Shown piece by piece: positions 63,832-64,000 of a DNA stretch of 64,000 bases (the stretch's first letter is position 1; every line of letters starts with the position of its first letter). A model generated the notes under the pieces. That model did not search any database. It was not told the DNA's origin and was given only the letters and a program-made list of their open reading frames with translations. Source of the stretch: Symbiodinium kawagutii (Eukaryota > Sar > Dinophyceae > Suessiales > Symbiodiniaceae); the NCBI GenBank assembly GCA_009767595.1, contig VSDK01026008.1, positions 574,339 to 638,338 on the forward strand, read 5' to 3'. Both the position numbers and the translations under genes were made by a program.

Positions 63832-64000
63832 TCCAAGATATCGGGTTCTCGATCAAAGCCTCAGGAACGACGACAGGTCACAGTGGGAGAGCGTTGGACC
63901 CTGAGTCCACCAAACCAGTCGGACCATTCTTTGCGGAACAAAATTTTGTTCCACGTTGCAAGGGACTTTGGGGCAAAGGATTGGATGCCCTAGTCAACCT
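63832..64000 (+). CDS. Right-edge exon, possibly cut by the window end
   Basis: After GGAGGGAG two plus-strand frames are open. One reads ERRQVTVGERWTLSPPNQ, then SDHSLRNKILFHVARDFG and AKDWMP before a TAG at 63991. The other reads AFVQDIGFSIKASGTTTG and stays open to the last base. The first looks more like folded protein. No family is recognised. Confidence 0.42.

Noticed and set aside
63885-63925. tRNA-like segment (GTGGGAGAGCGTTGGACC)
   Set aside because: It resembles a D-arm plus anticodon arm, but the anticodon loop would be five bases, there is no T-arm or acceptor pairing, and the segment is inside an open exon-like frame.
1-64000. Spliced-leader acceptor copy (dinoflagellate SL relic)
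   Set aside because: I looked for the CCATTTTGGCTCAAG core and found no convincing match on the plus strand; the minus strand was not checked exhaustively.

Overview
This window looks like nuclear DNA of a dinoflagellate. I see no prokaryotic operons, Shine-Dalgarno sites, rRNA or tRNA genes. Coding sequence comes as short GC-rich exons bounded by AG|G acceptors and by GT, GC or GA donors. Several exons resemble families I remember as greatly expanded in dinoflagellate genomes: a divergent methyltransferase-like gene, a GDEGR-type transposase, a single HMG box, a GHTH metallophosphoesterase and kinesin-light-chain-type TPRs. That attribution is from memory, not from a search. The genus cannot be fixed. 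Most of the sequence is non-coding: small inverted-repeat elements of several families, 12-bp tandem arrays and long, strand-biased degenerate TGATGG/CCATCA sequence.

Layout. 1-22 kb: isolated exons, mostly on the minus strand. They include an ankyrin-repeat gene whose two exons splice to a perfect ANK consensus (6.7-5.9 kb), a metallophosphoesterase exon (19.17-18.98 kb) and a TPR exon (21.04 kb), separated by small palindromic elements. 23.4-24.2 and 28.6-29.5 kb: two copies of a 0.8-kb terminal-inverted-repeat element carrying a 21-bp minisatellite. 25.3-45.2 kb: the only dense plus-strand block. It holds a gene of more than 20 exons (acidic/basic low-complexity N-terminal part, divergent C5-methyltransferase-like core, SxxAIDxRLRRL module, coiled coils, Lys-rich tail) and a 644-codon transposase-like exon directly downstream. 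A minus-strand HMG-box gene fragment lies inside the block. 45.7-46.3 kb: a 74-82 bp tandem array just past the transposase. 46-63 kb: minus-strand exons again (TPRs, a two-TM protein, an exon with a mitochondrial-type presequence, the SHF motif exon of a metallophosphoesterase). A plus-strand exon runs off or stops near the right edge.

How it fits together. The minus-strand exons suggest one or more very intron-rich transcription units read right to left. The plus-strand methyltransferase-like/transposase-like pair looks like a separate, possibly mobile, block inserted in them. Short iteron clusters (GAAACGCC...AAATT) at 31.7, 38.6 and 45.5 kb are about 6.88 kb apart and may belong to this block. 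Exon boundaries were read by eye and the gene models are partial.
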